DNA of 13,215 nt from NCBI GenBank assembly GCA_023411815.1, contig JAEYOJ010000062.1, forward strand, positions 1 to 13,215, read 5' to 3'. Positions 7,155 to 13,215 of the stretch are shown one piece after another. Numbering within the stretch: position 1 is the first letter of the stretch; every line of letters starts with the position of its first letter. The notes beneath the pieces were generated by a model. The model did no database searches, was not told the origin of the DNA, and saw only the letters and a program-made list of their open reading frames with translations. The position numbers were made by a program, and so were the translations under genes. The DNA is from Pseudomonadota bacterium (GTDB taxonomy: Bacteria > Desulfobacterota > Desulfovibrionia > Desulfovibrionales > Desulfovibrionaceae).

Positions 7155-7880
7155 CTATCTCGACTCCCGCGCCAACCATAACATCCGGCCGATGATCCGC
7201 ACATTGCGACTTTCATCCAGCATATCTACTTCGATCGGAGCATACTGCCTGTTCACACTTCGCAAAATATATTTCCCAGGTATGCGGTCTATATATTTAA
7301 TATAGACCTCATCGTCTATTCCCACGGCATATTTCTTTCCTGGCAAAACATCTTTTTGGTTCTCGTCAATTAATACATTGTCCTCGTCTTCAATCTCAGG
7401 AGACATGGAATCCCCGGAGACACGCACAAGAACCATTGTCTTTGGGTTGCCTTTCTTCCTTAGCCATTCCGATTTGAACGCATAATACCCGTCTATTTCC
7501 TTGCTTGTGAGCAAGCTCCCGTTTCCTGCACTCAGCCGCGCCTCGACTTTTGGCACCATGATGAATGCAGGATCGCAGACTTGAGCGCCCTGCATGGGAA
7601 CGCCAGCGCCTACAGGCTCGGCAGTCGTCGTGCTTCTGCGCATGGACCCTTCACCAAAAAAGAGCCAGTCCGCACTAACGGAAAAATTGTTTGATATGGA
7701 CTTTACCCAACTCGGGGGGATTTGTTGCTTCTGCTTGGCGGCGGATATGGAACCCTGGCTTATGCCAAGGCTTCTTGCCAACGCCGTATCCGAATCGACT
7801 CCGGCGGCCTGCTTGAGGCGGGCAAGTTGTTCATCAAAGGTTGACTCTTTAACTTGAGAACTGTCCATGAAAGTGTCCAT
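7155..7880 (-). CDS. CI-type phage repressor with S24 (LexA-like) self-cleavage domain
   Basis: Keeps the prophage silent by binding operators in the divergent region and is inactivated by self-cleavage after DNA damage. The N-terminus (about 15-78) is a CI-type HTH domain (DTALARSLGISQGSISAAKQ; NNFSVSADWLFFGEG). The C-terminal S24 domain holds the catalytic pair Ser158 (VSGDSM) and Lys195 (VYIKYI), 37 residues apart as in LexA. A likely cleavage bond is Ala92-Gly93 in the linker (PVGAGVP). Length is 241 aa. Two starts are possible, ATG 7880 (AAGG 5 bases before) and ATG 7868; the upstream one is used here. Phage Mu itself has a different repressor; LexA-like repressors are common in other transposable phages, making SOS induction likely. 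It leads an operon with the membrane protein downstream. Confidence 0.93.
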   Translation of the reverse strand: MDTFMDSSQVKESTFDEQLARLKQAAGVDSDTALARSLGISQGSISAAKQKQQIPPSWVKSISNNFSVSADWLFFGEGSMRRSTTTAEPVGAGVPMQGAQVCDPAFIMVPKVEARLSAGNGSLLTSKEIDGYYAFKSEWLRKKGNPKTMVLVRVSGDSMSPEIEDEDNVLIDENQKDVLPGKKYAVGIDDEVYIKYIDRIPGKYILRSVNRQYAPIEVDMLDESRNVRIIGRMLWLARESR

Positions 7881-7904
7881 GTGACCTTAGTAAAATTATT
7901 CAAT

Positions 7905-7913
7905 ATTATCGCA
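7905..7913 (-). promoter_or_regulatory. Candidate extended -10 of the repressor promoter
   Basis: On the minus strand TGCGATAAT fits an extended -10 element (TG-N-TATAAT with one mismatch), 25 bases before the repressor ATG at 7880. No good -35 is present at 16-18 bases, which fits an extended -10 promoter or one helped by the repressor itself. Confidence 0.4.
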
Positions 7914-7931
7914 GCACTAACACCACTTCCT

Positions 7932-7949
7932 CGAAAAACGAGTTTTTCG
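7932..7949. promoter_or_regulatory. Perfect 8-2-8 palindrome, likely operator in the divergent control region
   Basis: CGAAAAAC-GA-GTTTTTCG is a perfect dyad. A second overlapping dyad, AAAACGA with TCGTTTT (7935-7951), shifts the centre. It lies between the candidate repressor and lytic promoters, the expected place for CI or Ner-like protein. Which protein binds is unknown. Confidence 0.65.
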
Positions 7950-7969
7950 TTTTGTCAAAGGCTTATTTA

Positions 7970-7998
7970 TTGACAGTCAAAGATAAAACCTTTAACCA
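7970..7998 (+). promoter_or_regulatory. Candidate rightward early (lytic) promoter
   Basis: A perfect TTGACA (7970-7975) is followed after 17 bases by TAACCA (7993-7998), a moderate -10. The -35 is embedded in a second dyad, TTGAC-A-GTCAA (7970-7980), so a repressor bound there would cover it. GTCAAAG is also repeated at 7954-7960 and 7976-7982. The transcript would start about 90 bases before the first gene. Confidence 0.5.
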
Positions 7999-8008
7999 GG
8001 GCTTGTAC

Positions 8009-8067
8009 GGCGGTAACAAGTTTAGCCGCCACAGGCGTAACTAGTATCCGGCCCGTAAATTCGGGTC
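8009..8067 (+). promoter_or_regulatory. Structured leader of the rightward operon
   Basis: Two small hairpins can form in the predicted leader: GGCGG (8009-8013) with CCGCC (8026-8030), and GGCCCG (8050-8055) with CGGGTC (8062-8067, one G-T pair). They are weak and could be chance. The ATG at 8094 has only a distant AAGGA, 13 bases away, so leader folding could matter for its translation. Confidence 0.25.
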
Positions 8068-8093
8068 AACGTCCGAAGGATCAATCAGATCGG

Positions 8094-8525
8094 ATGAATA
8101 AGCATCGGCAGACCAGTCAGCTCTCCCTTTTCGCGCCGGGCCTCGACATCGACCCGGTGGTGAAGGCCGCCATGCGCGAGGCCGCGCGGACTAGCGGCCT
8201 GTCGCGCGAGCAGATCTGCGACCACATGAACGATCTGGCCGGACAGGCCGGCATCCGGCTGGGCGGCGGTAACGCCAAGGCCCTTGCGATGGCCACGCTG
8301 GAGAAGTGGCTGAACCCCCTGGACCGCGAGCACATTCCTTCGGCCCGCGCTATCGGGGTCTTCTGCCGGGTCGTGCAGGACCGTGCGCCTCTGCAGGCGC
8401 TCGTGGCTCCCCACGGCCTGCACCTCATTGACGAGCAGCAGGCCCGCCGTCTGCGCATGGCCGAGATCGAGGAAGAAATGGAAGCGCTCAAGCGCGAAAG
8501 GCAAAGGCTCAAGGCAGGGGTGTGA
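8094..8525 (+). CDS. Phage early protein, probable regulator (unnamed family)
   Basis: First gene of the rightward operon, 143 aa. The middle (about 35-95) reads like a compact helical domain seen in small proteins near the repressor of transposable phages: LSREQICDHMNDLAG, then MATLEKWLNPLDREHIPSARAIGVFCRVVQD. The C-terminal third (about 113-140) is a highly charged predicted coiled coil (RRLRMAEIEEEMEALKRERQ), so it may form dimers. No enzyme motif is present. Its stop overlaps the next start by one base (TGATG), so the HTH protein is translated with it. A role in the lysis-lysogeny switch or in early control is inferred from position. The ribosome binding site is poor (AAGGA 13 bases upstream), but no other start fits. 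Confidence 0.8.
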   Translation: MNKHRQTSQLSLFAPGLDIDPVVKAAMREAARTSGLSREQICDHMNDLAGQAGIRLGGGNAKALAMATLEKWLNPLDREHIPSARAIGVFCRVVQDRAPLQALVAPHGLHLIDEQQARRLRMAEIEEEMEALKRERQRLKAGV

Positions 8526-8749
8526 TGAAACGTAACTCGGTATTGATCCGGTCTTGGATGGTGAGAAAGGGCATCACGCCAACAGGGCTCGCCAGGGAAA
8601 TTGGGGTGTCCCACCCGTTGGTCAGCCAGACGATATCCGGCGGTAAGAACAATCGCCGGGTCCTGAAGGCCTTGCTGGGCAAGGGCTGCCCCAAGAAGTG
8701 GCTGGCCCTGCCCGAGGATCTGGACAGCGGAAAACAGCAAGCGGCCTGA
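8525..8749 (+). CDS. Ner/Cro-like HTH DNA-binding protein
   Basis: Small regulator of 74 aa (Mu Ner is about 75). The centre has a helix-turn-helix: ITPTGLAREIGVSHPLVSQT, where LAREIGVS is the positioning helix plus turn and HPLVSQTIS the recognition helix. A basic tail-like part follows (GGKNNRRVLKALLGKGCPKKWL). In Mu-like phages the protein here represses the repressor promoter and damps early transcription. I use the ATG at 8525, which overlaps the previous stop (TGATG) with AGGGG upstream; GTG at 8522 would add one residue. Here it is the second, not the first, early gene, unlike Mu. The transposase follows after an inverted repeat. HTH function is likely; the Ner role is inferred. Confidence 0.8.
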   Translation: MKRNSVLIRSWMVRKGITPTGLAREIGVSHPLVSQTISGGKNNRRVLKALLGKGCPKKWLALPEDLDSGKQQAA

Positions 8750-8751
8750 GC

Positions 8752-8796
8752 CCGAGCAAGGCCCTGCAACTCAAGTGGATGCAGGGCCTTGCTCGG
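8752..8796 (+). terminator. Perfect 17-bp inverted repeat between Ner-like gene and transposase
   Basis: The arms 8752-8768 (CCGAGCAAGGCCCTGCA) and 8780-8796 match perfectly, with an 11-base loop. It starts 2 bases after the Ner-like stop codon and ends 31 bases before the transposase start. No T-run follows, so full intrinsic termination is doubtful; it may attenuate transposase expression, stabilise the upstream mRNA, or act as a DNA site. Confidence 0.7.
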
Positions 8797-8827
8797 CCCA
8801 GCCATGTAGGACCGGAACGTACATCCA

Positions 8828-10960
8828 GTGGATCAGAGACTACGCATGCAGGACGCTTACACGACTAAAGAGCTGTACACGCTCCTCGGTCTCTCGAAAC
8901 AGGGGTTGCTCAACCAGGCCAAGGCCAAAGGTTGGCAGTCCCGCCCGCGCAAGGGCCGGGGCGGTGGCCATGAATGGCTCGTGTCCTCCATGCCCGAATC
9001 CCTGCGCATAAAGCTCCTGCGCCACGAAGATGAATCCGCCCAGCCACTTCCGACCCCGGACGCACCGACCCTGGCCACCGCGCCTTTAGCCGAGGCCAAG
9101 AAGGGCAAGGCCCTGGCCAAGGCCGACCTGGTAGCCCTGTACGTGGAGTGGGTGCGCAAGGCCAAGGGCGGGACAAAGGACGCGGCGCGCGAGAGTTTCG
9201 TGCTGGCCTACCAGGGCAGCGCATGGCCCAGGCTGCTGGAAATCCTCGGCCCGAGCGTGAGCTGGAAGTCCATCGAGCGCTGGAAGGTCAGTCTGCGCCG
9301 TCAGGGCAGCGTGGTCAGCCTGGTGGACCGCCGGGGCACGCACAACTCCGAACGCCAAGTCATGGCCAAGGAGCACGTGGAGATCCTCCTGCGGGCCGTG
9401 CTGCAGCCAAACGCGCCCACCGTGGCCTCGGCCGCGCGCATGGCCGAGTCGGTCATGCGCGCCCAGGAGCTGTCGACGCCCAGCGAGGCCACCATGCGCC
9501 GCTTCCTGCGCAAGTGGCAGGAGACGAATTTCGGCACCTGGGTCTACACTCGCCAGGGCAAGAAGGCCTGGAACGACCTGGCCGCCTTCTACATCGACCG
9601 CGACTACTCGCGCATCGCGGTCGGCGACGTCATCGTGGCCGATGGCCACGTGCTCAACTTCGAGACGCTCAACCCCTGGACCGGCAAGCCCCAGCGCATG
9701 GAGCTGGTGCTCTGGTACGACATGGCCTCCAACTGCCCGCTCGGCTGGGAGATCATGCCCACGGAAAACGTGCAGTCCATCGCGGCGGCCTTCCGCCGGG
9801 CATGCATGACCTTGGGCAAGCTGCCGCGCGTTGCCTACCTGGACAACGGCAAGGCCTTCCGGGCCAAGTACTTCCACGGCGTGGATTTCCGCCAAACCGG
9901 CCTGTCCGGCCTGTTCGGCGAGCTTGGCATCCACACTATCTTCGCCTGGCCCTACCACGGGCAATCCAAGACCATCGAACGCTTCTTCGGCACGCTGCAC
10001 GACCTGGAGCAATGGGTGCCGTCCTATGTCGGCGCGTCCATCGCGACCAAGCCCCCGCGCCTGAACCGTGGCGAGCCCCTGCACCGCAAGGCCTACGAGG
10101 CGGCCGGCGGACGGCCATTGACCTTAGAGGAAACCCACGCGGCCGTGGCCCGCTGGATCGACGAGTACATAAACCGTCCCCAGCGCGGCCACCTGCAGGG
10201 CAAATGCCCGGCGGAAGTCTTCCTGGCCGGGCGCGGCCCCGGCGTGGACGCACGCCGCCTGCGCCACCTCATGATGGGCCAGCACGTCACCAAGATCACC
10301 CGCGACGGCATCAAGCTCTTCGGCCGGCGCTACTACGCCCCGGAACTCTACTCGCGCACGCACGGCGTGCTGGTGCGCTACGACCTGCACGACCCCGGAA
10401 GCATCCTGGTCTACGACGCCCAGGGCAAGACGCTTTTGTGCGAGGCCAGGCGCGTGCGGGGAATCCATCCCGTGGCGCGCATCCTGGGCGACGCGCAGGA
10501 CCTGCGCGAGCTGGAGCAGGCCGTCAGCCTCAAGAAGGCCCAGGAGCGGGACGCCTCGTCCATCGCGCGCGGCGTGCTGAACGACGCCCTGGCCGACCAG
10601 CGCAGGCGCATGGCCGAGCTGACCGAAGCAACAGTTGAGACGGCGGCGATTGAATCAGGCACGGCCGCGCCGAACCTGCCGCAATCAAAAGTCCGGTGCA
10701 TCGAAAGCGCGGTGCGCAAGGCCCGCGAGACCCGCGAAGCCCGCGATTACACGCCGCCCGCCGAATTGCCGCATATCACCAGTGAACTCGACAAGTACGA
10801 ATACCTGTTCGGCCTGGCCCAGCGCGACGGCCTGACGTTGCGCGAACCGGACAGGGAATTCATGGCCGCCTACGAGGCGACCGAGGAATACCGCGAGGTG
10901 GCCCAGGCCCGCTTCGAACGCCTCGCCAGGTTGTACGCCCGCAGACGGGCCAACACATAA
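8828..10960 (+). CDS. Mu A-like DDE transposase
   Basis: Catalyses strand cutting and transfer for integration and replicative transposition. The 710-aa protein has a Mu-type winged-helix DNA-binding domain at about 10-65 (YTTKELYTLLGLSKQGLLNQ ... HEWLVSSMPESL), further end-binding helices to about 230, and the RNase H-like core with Asp272 (VADGH), Asp339 (YLDNGKAF) and Glu384 (SKTIERFFG). The D-D distance of 67 residues equals that of Mu (269 and 336). A beta-barrel-like domain follows (KLFGRRYYAPEL, VLVRYDLHDPGSILVYD), and then a charged C-terminal tail that in Mu contacts MuB and ClpX. The start is GTG 8828 with GGAA 10 bases before it; ATG 8846 is a plausible alternative. The stop is 9 bases before the MuB-like gene. 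It appears intact and active. Confidence 0.95.
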   Translation: MDQRLRMQDAYTTKELYTLLGLSKQGLLNQAKAKGWQSRPRKGRGGGHEWLVSSMPESLRIKLLRHEDESAQPLPTPDAPTLATAPLAEAKKGKALAKADLVALYVEWVRKAKGGTKDAARESFVLAYQGSAWPRLLEILGPSVSWKSIERWKVSLRRQGSVVSLVDRRGTHNSERQVMAKEHVEILLRAVLQPNAPTVASAARMAESVMRAQELSTPSEATMRRFLRKWQETNFGTWVYTRQGKKAWNDLAAFYIDRDYSRIAVGDVIVADGHVLNFETLNPWTGKPQRMELVLWYDMASNCPLGWEIMPTENVQSIAAAFRRACMTLGKLPRVAYLDNGKAFRAKYFHGVDFRQTGLSGLFGELGIHTIFAWPYHGQSKTIERFFGTLHDLEQWVPSYVGASIATKPPRLNRGEPLHRKAYEAAGGRPLTLEETHAAVARWIDEYINRPQRGHLQGKCPAEVFLAGRGPGVDARRLRHLMMGQHVTKITRDGIKLFGRRYYAPELYSRTHGVLVRYDLHDPGSILVYDAQGKTLLCEARRVRGIHPVARILGDAQDLRELEQAVSLKKAQERDASSIARGVLNDALADQRRRMAELTEATVETAAIESGTAAPNLPQSKVRCIESAVRKARETREARDYTPPAELPHITSELDKYEYLFGLAQRDGLTLREPDREFMAAYEATEEYREVAQARFERLARLYARRRANT

Positions 10961-10969
10961 GGAGACGCC

Positions 10970-11674
10970 ATGCGCAAGGACGTGTTCATCGAAACAGGCA
11001 ACGTCACGGAATTCCGGCGCAAGGTACGCGCCCTGGAGGACACCATGGAGGGCGAGACCGGCTTCGCGCTGGTCTACGGCCAGGCCGGGCGCGGCAAAAC
11101 CGAGACCGCCCGCAACTACTACGCCCAGGCCGGCGGCATCTACCTGCGCGTGATGGGCGGCTGGACCAAGACCGCCTTCGCCCAGGCCCTGTGCCTGCTC
11201 ACCAGCGGCGAGAGCCCGGCATCCTTCGCGGTCTGCAAACGCCGCGTGATCGAATCACTGGACGCTGCCCCGCGCACGATCTTCGTCGATGAGGCCGACC
11301 GGCTGCACGTGGAGCGCATCGAGGATCTGCGCGACATCCATGACATGACCGGCTCCCCGGTGGTGCTTATCGGCGAGCTGGAGCTGAAGGGGCTGCTCGG
11401 CGAACGCCGCCGCATCTGGAGCCGCGTCAAGCAGGTCATCGAATTCGGCCCGGTCACGGAAGAGGACGTGGCCATCCTGGCAGAGGAGGCCGCCGGCCTG
11501 GAGATAGCCCCCGAGGCCGGCGCGCTCATCGTGCGCCGCGCGGACGGCGACTTCCGGCTGGTCTGGACGCTGCTCGGCCAGTTGGAGCGGGCGGCCAAGG
11601 CGCGGGAAACCACGCTCATCGACGCCAAGCTGGCCGGCGACGTAGCGCGCCAGGTCGCCGGCTGGAGGAACTGA
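10970..11674 (+). CDS. Mu B-like AAA+ ATPase (target DNA activator), short form
   Basis: Helps the transposase choose and capture target DNA and supports target immunity. The 234-aa protein has Walker A GQAGRGKT (37-44), Walker B TIFVDEAD (103-110) and a sensor-1-like strand PVVLIGE (130-136), followed by an arginine-rich stretch (ERRRIWSRVKQ) and a helical lid (144-230). Phage Mu B is 312 aa and begins with an HTH region; here the ATPase core starts almost at the N-terminus, so that part is missing. AAGGAGA sits 4-6 bases before the ATG. The stop codon overlaps the start of the next gene (TGATG), whose product has two winged-helix domains and might supply the missing DNA contact. Confidence 0.92.
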   Translation: MRKDVFIETGNVTEFRRKVRALEDTMEGETGFALVYGQAGRGKTETARNYYAQAGGIYLRVMGGWTKTAFAQALCLLTSGESPASFAVCKRRVIESLDAAPRTIFVDEADRLHVERIEDLRDIHDMTGSPVVLIGELELKGLLGERRRIWSRVKQVIEFGPVTEEDVAILAEEAAGLEIAPEAGALIVRRADGDFRLVWTLLGQLERAAKARETTLIDAKLAGDVARQVAGWRN

Positions 11675-12291
11675 TGGACCAGTCCGAGCGCGAACGCATG
11701 TGGCGGGTCATCGGCACGAGCAACCCGGGCTGGAGCATGCACGATGTCGCGCGCATCGCGGGCGTGGGAGTGCAGCAGGCGGTCGATTACTGCGCCTGGC
11801 TCGAATCCGCCGGCTACGTGAAGCCCCACGCTCTCGGCCGCTGGCGCGCCACCCAGGCCGCCCGCTCCACTCTGGCCGCGCCGAGCCCGGACGGCCAGGA
11901 GCGCATCAGCTTGGAGCTGGTGCTGGACACGGCCTCGGGTGAAGTGCGCCTGTTGCGCGAGTCCACGCCCGGCGCGTGGTTGCGCGTGCAGAAGGCTTTT
12001 GCCCAGCCGGGCAGCCTGCGCGGAATAGAGTCCGACACCGCCCGCGACCGCATGTGGGCCGGCGTGCGCGAACTGCGCAGGTTCACCCGCAAGCAGTTGG
12101 CCGGAGCCACCGGCTGCGCCAAGGGCGCAGTGGCGGATTACGTCCGTCTGCTGTGCCTGTCCGGCCTGCTGGTCGAGGTCGGCCGCACCGGCCAGCAGGC
12201 CATCTACGAACTCAAGCAGGACCCCGGCCCGCAGCGGCCGGTCATCCGCGAAACCGTCAGGCGCATCAAGCGCTACAGGAGGAAGGCATGA
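11674..12291 (+). CDS. Tandem winged-helix protein coupled to the MuB-like ATPase
   Basis: I do not recognise a named family. The 205-aa protein looks like two related winged-helix modules. The first, residues about 5-58, reads ERERMWRVIG ... MHDVARIAGVGVQQAVDYC ... SAGYVKP. The second, about 123-181, reads ARDRMWAGVR ... RKQLAGATGCAKGAVADYV ... SGLLVEVGRTGQQAIYEL. The shared R-x-RMW start, the HTH and the closing hydrophobic wing suggest an internal duplication. They are joined by a strand-rich linker (QERISLELVLDTASGEVRLL) and followed by a basic tail (RRIKRYRRKA). The start overlaps the MuB-like stop by one base, and the end overlaps the next gene by four (ATGA). Nucleic acid binding is likely; a role in transposition or early regulation is inferred. 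Confidence 0.85.
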   Translation: MDQSERERMWRVIGTSNPGWSMHDVARIAGVGVQQAVDYCAWLESAGYVKPHALGRWRATQAARSTLAAPSPDGQERISLELVLDTASGEVRLLRESTPGAWLRVQKAFAQPGSLRGIESDTARDRMWAGVRELRRFTRKQLAGATGCAKGAVADYVRLLCLSGLLVEVGRTGQQAIYELKQDPGPQRPVIRETVRRIKRYRRKA

Positions 12292-12566
12292 TCACCGAGA
12301 AATTCGAAAGCGCCTTGAACGACCTGGGCTCCCTGGCCGGCACGGTGCCGTCCGACGTCTGGGAGCGGTTGCGCCCCATCCACGCGCAGCTACGTGGCAT
12401 CCAGGAGCCCCTGGCCAACCTGGAATCCCTGGGCATCATGTCCGGGCTGACAGACGGCCAAAAGCTCTACATGACCTGCCCCGAGAACGGACCCCGGCCT
12501 GGCGAGTCCGTGCCTCTGAGCGAGTGCCTTGTCTGCGGCAAACTGAACGACTGCTTTCGCGCGTAA
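12288..12566 (+). CDS. Small four-cysteine phage protein of unknown function
   Basis: The 92-aa protein starts at ATG 12288, overlapping the previous stop in ATGA, with AGGAGG 6 bases before it. The N-terminal 50 residues look helical (FESALNDLGSLAG, DVWERLRPIHAQLRGIQ). The C-terminal half has cysteines at 64, 80, 83 and 89 in a C-x15-C-x2-C-x5-C layout (TCPEN ... CLVCGKLNDCF), which could hold zinc. The four-cysteine idea is a reading of spacing only. It sits between the winged-helix gene and the Gam-like gene in one early operon, so an accessory role in DNA handling is possible but unproven. Confidence 0.8.
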   Translation: MITEKFESALNDLGSLAGTVPSDVWERLRPIHAQLRGIQEPLANLESLGIMSGLTDGQKLYMTCPENGPRPGESVPLSECLVCGKLNDCFRA

Positions 12567-12590
12567 CCGGCAAATCAAGGGAGAATGACC

Positions 12591-13103
12591 GTGGCGAGGA
12601 GCAAACCGCAAGTGATGACGATCGAGGATATGACCCAGGCCGATGCCGTGCTGGAAGAGCTGTGCCGCATCGGGCGCAGGCTGGGCGAGGTCGAGGCGGC
12701 CATGAACGAGGCCCTGGACCAGGCCAAGGCCGAGGCCAAGAAGGCGGCCGCGCCGCTGGCCGCGCGCAAGAAGGAGCTGGAGGAAGCCCTGGCCTTGTTC
12801 GGAGCCTACAACAAGGCCGACCTGTTCAAGAAGCGCAAGTCCGTGGAGCGCGCCTTCGGCGTGTTCGGCTTCCGCAAATCAACCAAACTCAAGCTCCTGT
12901 CCAAGTTCAAGTGGGAAATGGTTCTCCAGCGCCTCAAGGAGCTGAAGCTGACCGAGGGCATCCGCATCAAGGAAGAGGTCAACAAGGAGGCCCTGCAGGC
13001 CTGGCCCGAGGAGCGCCAGGAGACGGTCGGCGTAAAGCTCGACACGAGCGACGAGTTCTTCATCGAGCTGCGCCAGGAGAAGCTCAAGGAGGAAGCGGCG
13101 TGA
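12591..13103 (+). CDS. Mu Gam-like host-nuclease inhibitor / DNA end-binding protein
   Basis: Mu Gam binds double-strand DNA ends and shields them from host exonucleases such as RecBCD; it is related to Ku. This 170-aa protein (Mu Gam 174) has the expected long helix near the N-terminus (about 14-68, AMNEALDQAKAEAKKAAAPL followed by ARKKELEEALALF), then the strand region with GVFGFRKSTKLKLLSKF and WEMVLQRLKEL, and a final VGVKLDTSDEFFIEL. I place the start at GTG 12591 because GGGAG ends 7 bases before it; the ATG at 12585 lies only 1 base after that site. It ends by overlapping the next gene (GTGA). Identity is by family pattern; anti-nuclease action is from the known family. Confidence 0.88.
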   Translation: MARSKPQVMTIEDMTQADAVLEELCRIGRRLGEVEAAMNEALDQAKAEAKKAAAPLAARKKELEEALALFGAYNKADLFKKRKSVERAFGVFGFRKSTKLKLLSKFKWEMVLQRLKELKLTEGIRIKEEVNKEALQAWPEERQETVGVKLDTSDEFFIELRQEKLKEEAA

Positions 13104-13215
13104 GCACCTTCAAGCAAAGCGGCGAGACCGAAAACGGCATTCCCGTGCTCGTGGTCCTGCCAGAGTACCCGCACTGCAAGCTGGCCAAGGGCGGCAAGCC
13201 CCTGCGGGCCAGGAC
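13100..13215 (+). CDS. Next early phage gene, 5' part only
   Basis: GTG at 13100 overlaps the Gam-like stop (GTGA) and is preceded by AGGAGG 7 bases away, an excellent start. The frame stays open to the window edge (38 codons): MSTFKQSGETENGIPVLVVL ... KLAKGGKPLRAR. The product is not recognisable from this piece. It continues the rightward early operon. Confidence 0.7.
   Translation, partial: MSTFKQSGETENGIPVLVVLPEYPHCKLAKGGKPLRAR

Larger units (their letters stand above)
6197..13215 (+). mobile_element. Mu-like transposable prophage, left part (repressor, transposition and early genes)
   Basis: Gene order and content define it: leftward CI/LexA-type repressor, divergent control region, Ner-like HTH protein, MuA-like DDE transposase, MuB-like ATPase and Gam-like protector, in the order known from phage Mu and relatives. 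The right end lies beyond the window, so size, completeness and the target-site duplication cannot be checked. The left border is uncertain; it should start with 5'-TG and lie between the host hairpin (ending 6194) and the terminator at 6296-6350. TG-starting candidates include 6197 and 6213. The coordinate given is the earliest of these. Confidence 0.88.

Noticed and set aside
9148..10638. 496-codon frame inside the transposase gene
   Set aside because: Out-of-frame shadow of the DDE transposase, arginine-, glycine- and proline-rich, no recognisable domain.
12585..12590. ATG 12585 as start of the Gam-like protein
   Set aside because: The GGGAG ribosome binding site ends only 1 base before it, too close; GTG 12591 has a 7-base spacing.

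Overview
The window looks like chromosomal DNA of a high-GC Deltaproteobacterium of the Desulfovibrio type, carrying the left part of a Mu-like (transposable) prophage. The host assignment is an inference from gene style: GC-rich codon use, a polar amino acid ABC transporter, a Cache-HAMP-PAS chemoreceptor, a short RdgC-like protein with a conserved partner, and GC-rich 3' hairpins. No rRNA or tRNA is present to confirm it.

Host part (about 1-6195). The minus strand begins with the 3'-truncated chemoreceptor gene (1-1645), which has a sigma-70-like and a sigma-28-like promoter candidate upstream. A gene-poor stretch of about 700 bp follows, ending in a strong hairpin. Next is a minus-strand operon for amino acid uptake, read in the order binding protein (4714-3965), permease (3859-3083), ATPase (3090-2350). 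An attenuator-like hairpin lies between the binding protein and the permease genes. Divergent to it, on the plus strand, are a short RdgC-like gene (4981-5598, TTG start) and a conserved gene of unknown function (5610-6143), followed by a hairpin that shares a 16-nt core with the one after the ATPase gene.

Prophage part (about 6197 to the window end). The left end falls somewhere in the repeat-rich stretch 6196-6367. A rightward terminator comes next, then a leftward lysogeny operon: a LexA/CI-type self-cleaving repressor (7880-7155) and, 13 bp downstream, a two-helix membrane protein of unknown role (7141-6371). A 213-bp divergent control region with clear palindromes separates it from the rightward lytic operon. 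That operon holds a small phage regulator-like gene (8094), a Cro/Ner-like HTH protein (8525), a perfect 17-bp inverted repeat, a MuA-like DDE transposase (8828), a MuB-like AAA+ ATPase (10970), a tandem winged-helix protein (11674), a small four-cysteine protein (12288), a Mu Gam-like DNA-end protector (12591) and the start of another gene (13100). Most rightward genes overlap or nearly touch, as in one transcription unit.

Working model: the repressor holds off the rightward operon; DNA damage would cause RecA-assisted self-cleavage; Ner-like protein would then shut the repressor promoter; and the transposase, ATPase and Gam-like protein would carry out replicative transposition. The least explained parts are the membrane protein tied to the repressor, the tandem winged-helix protein coupled to a short MuB, the 17-bp inverted repeat before the transposase, and the repeats at the left end.
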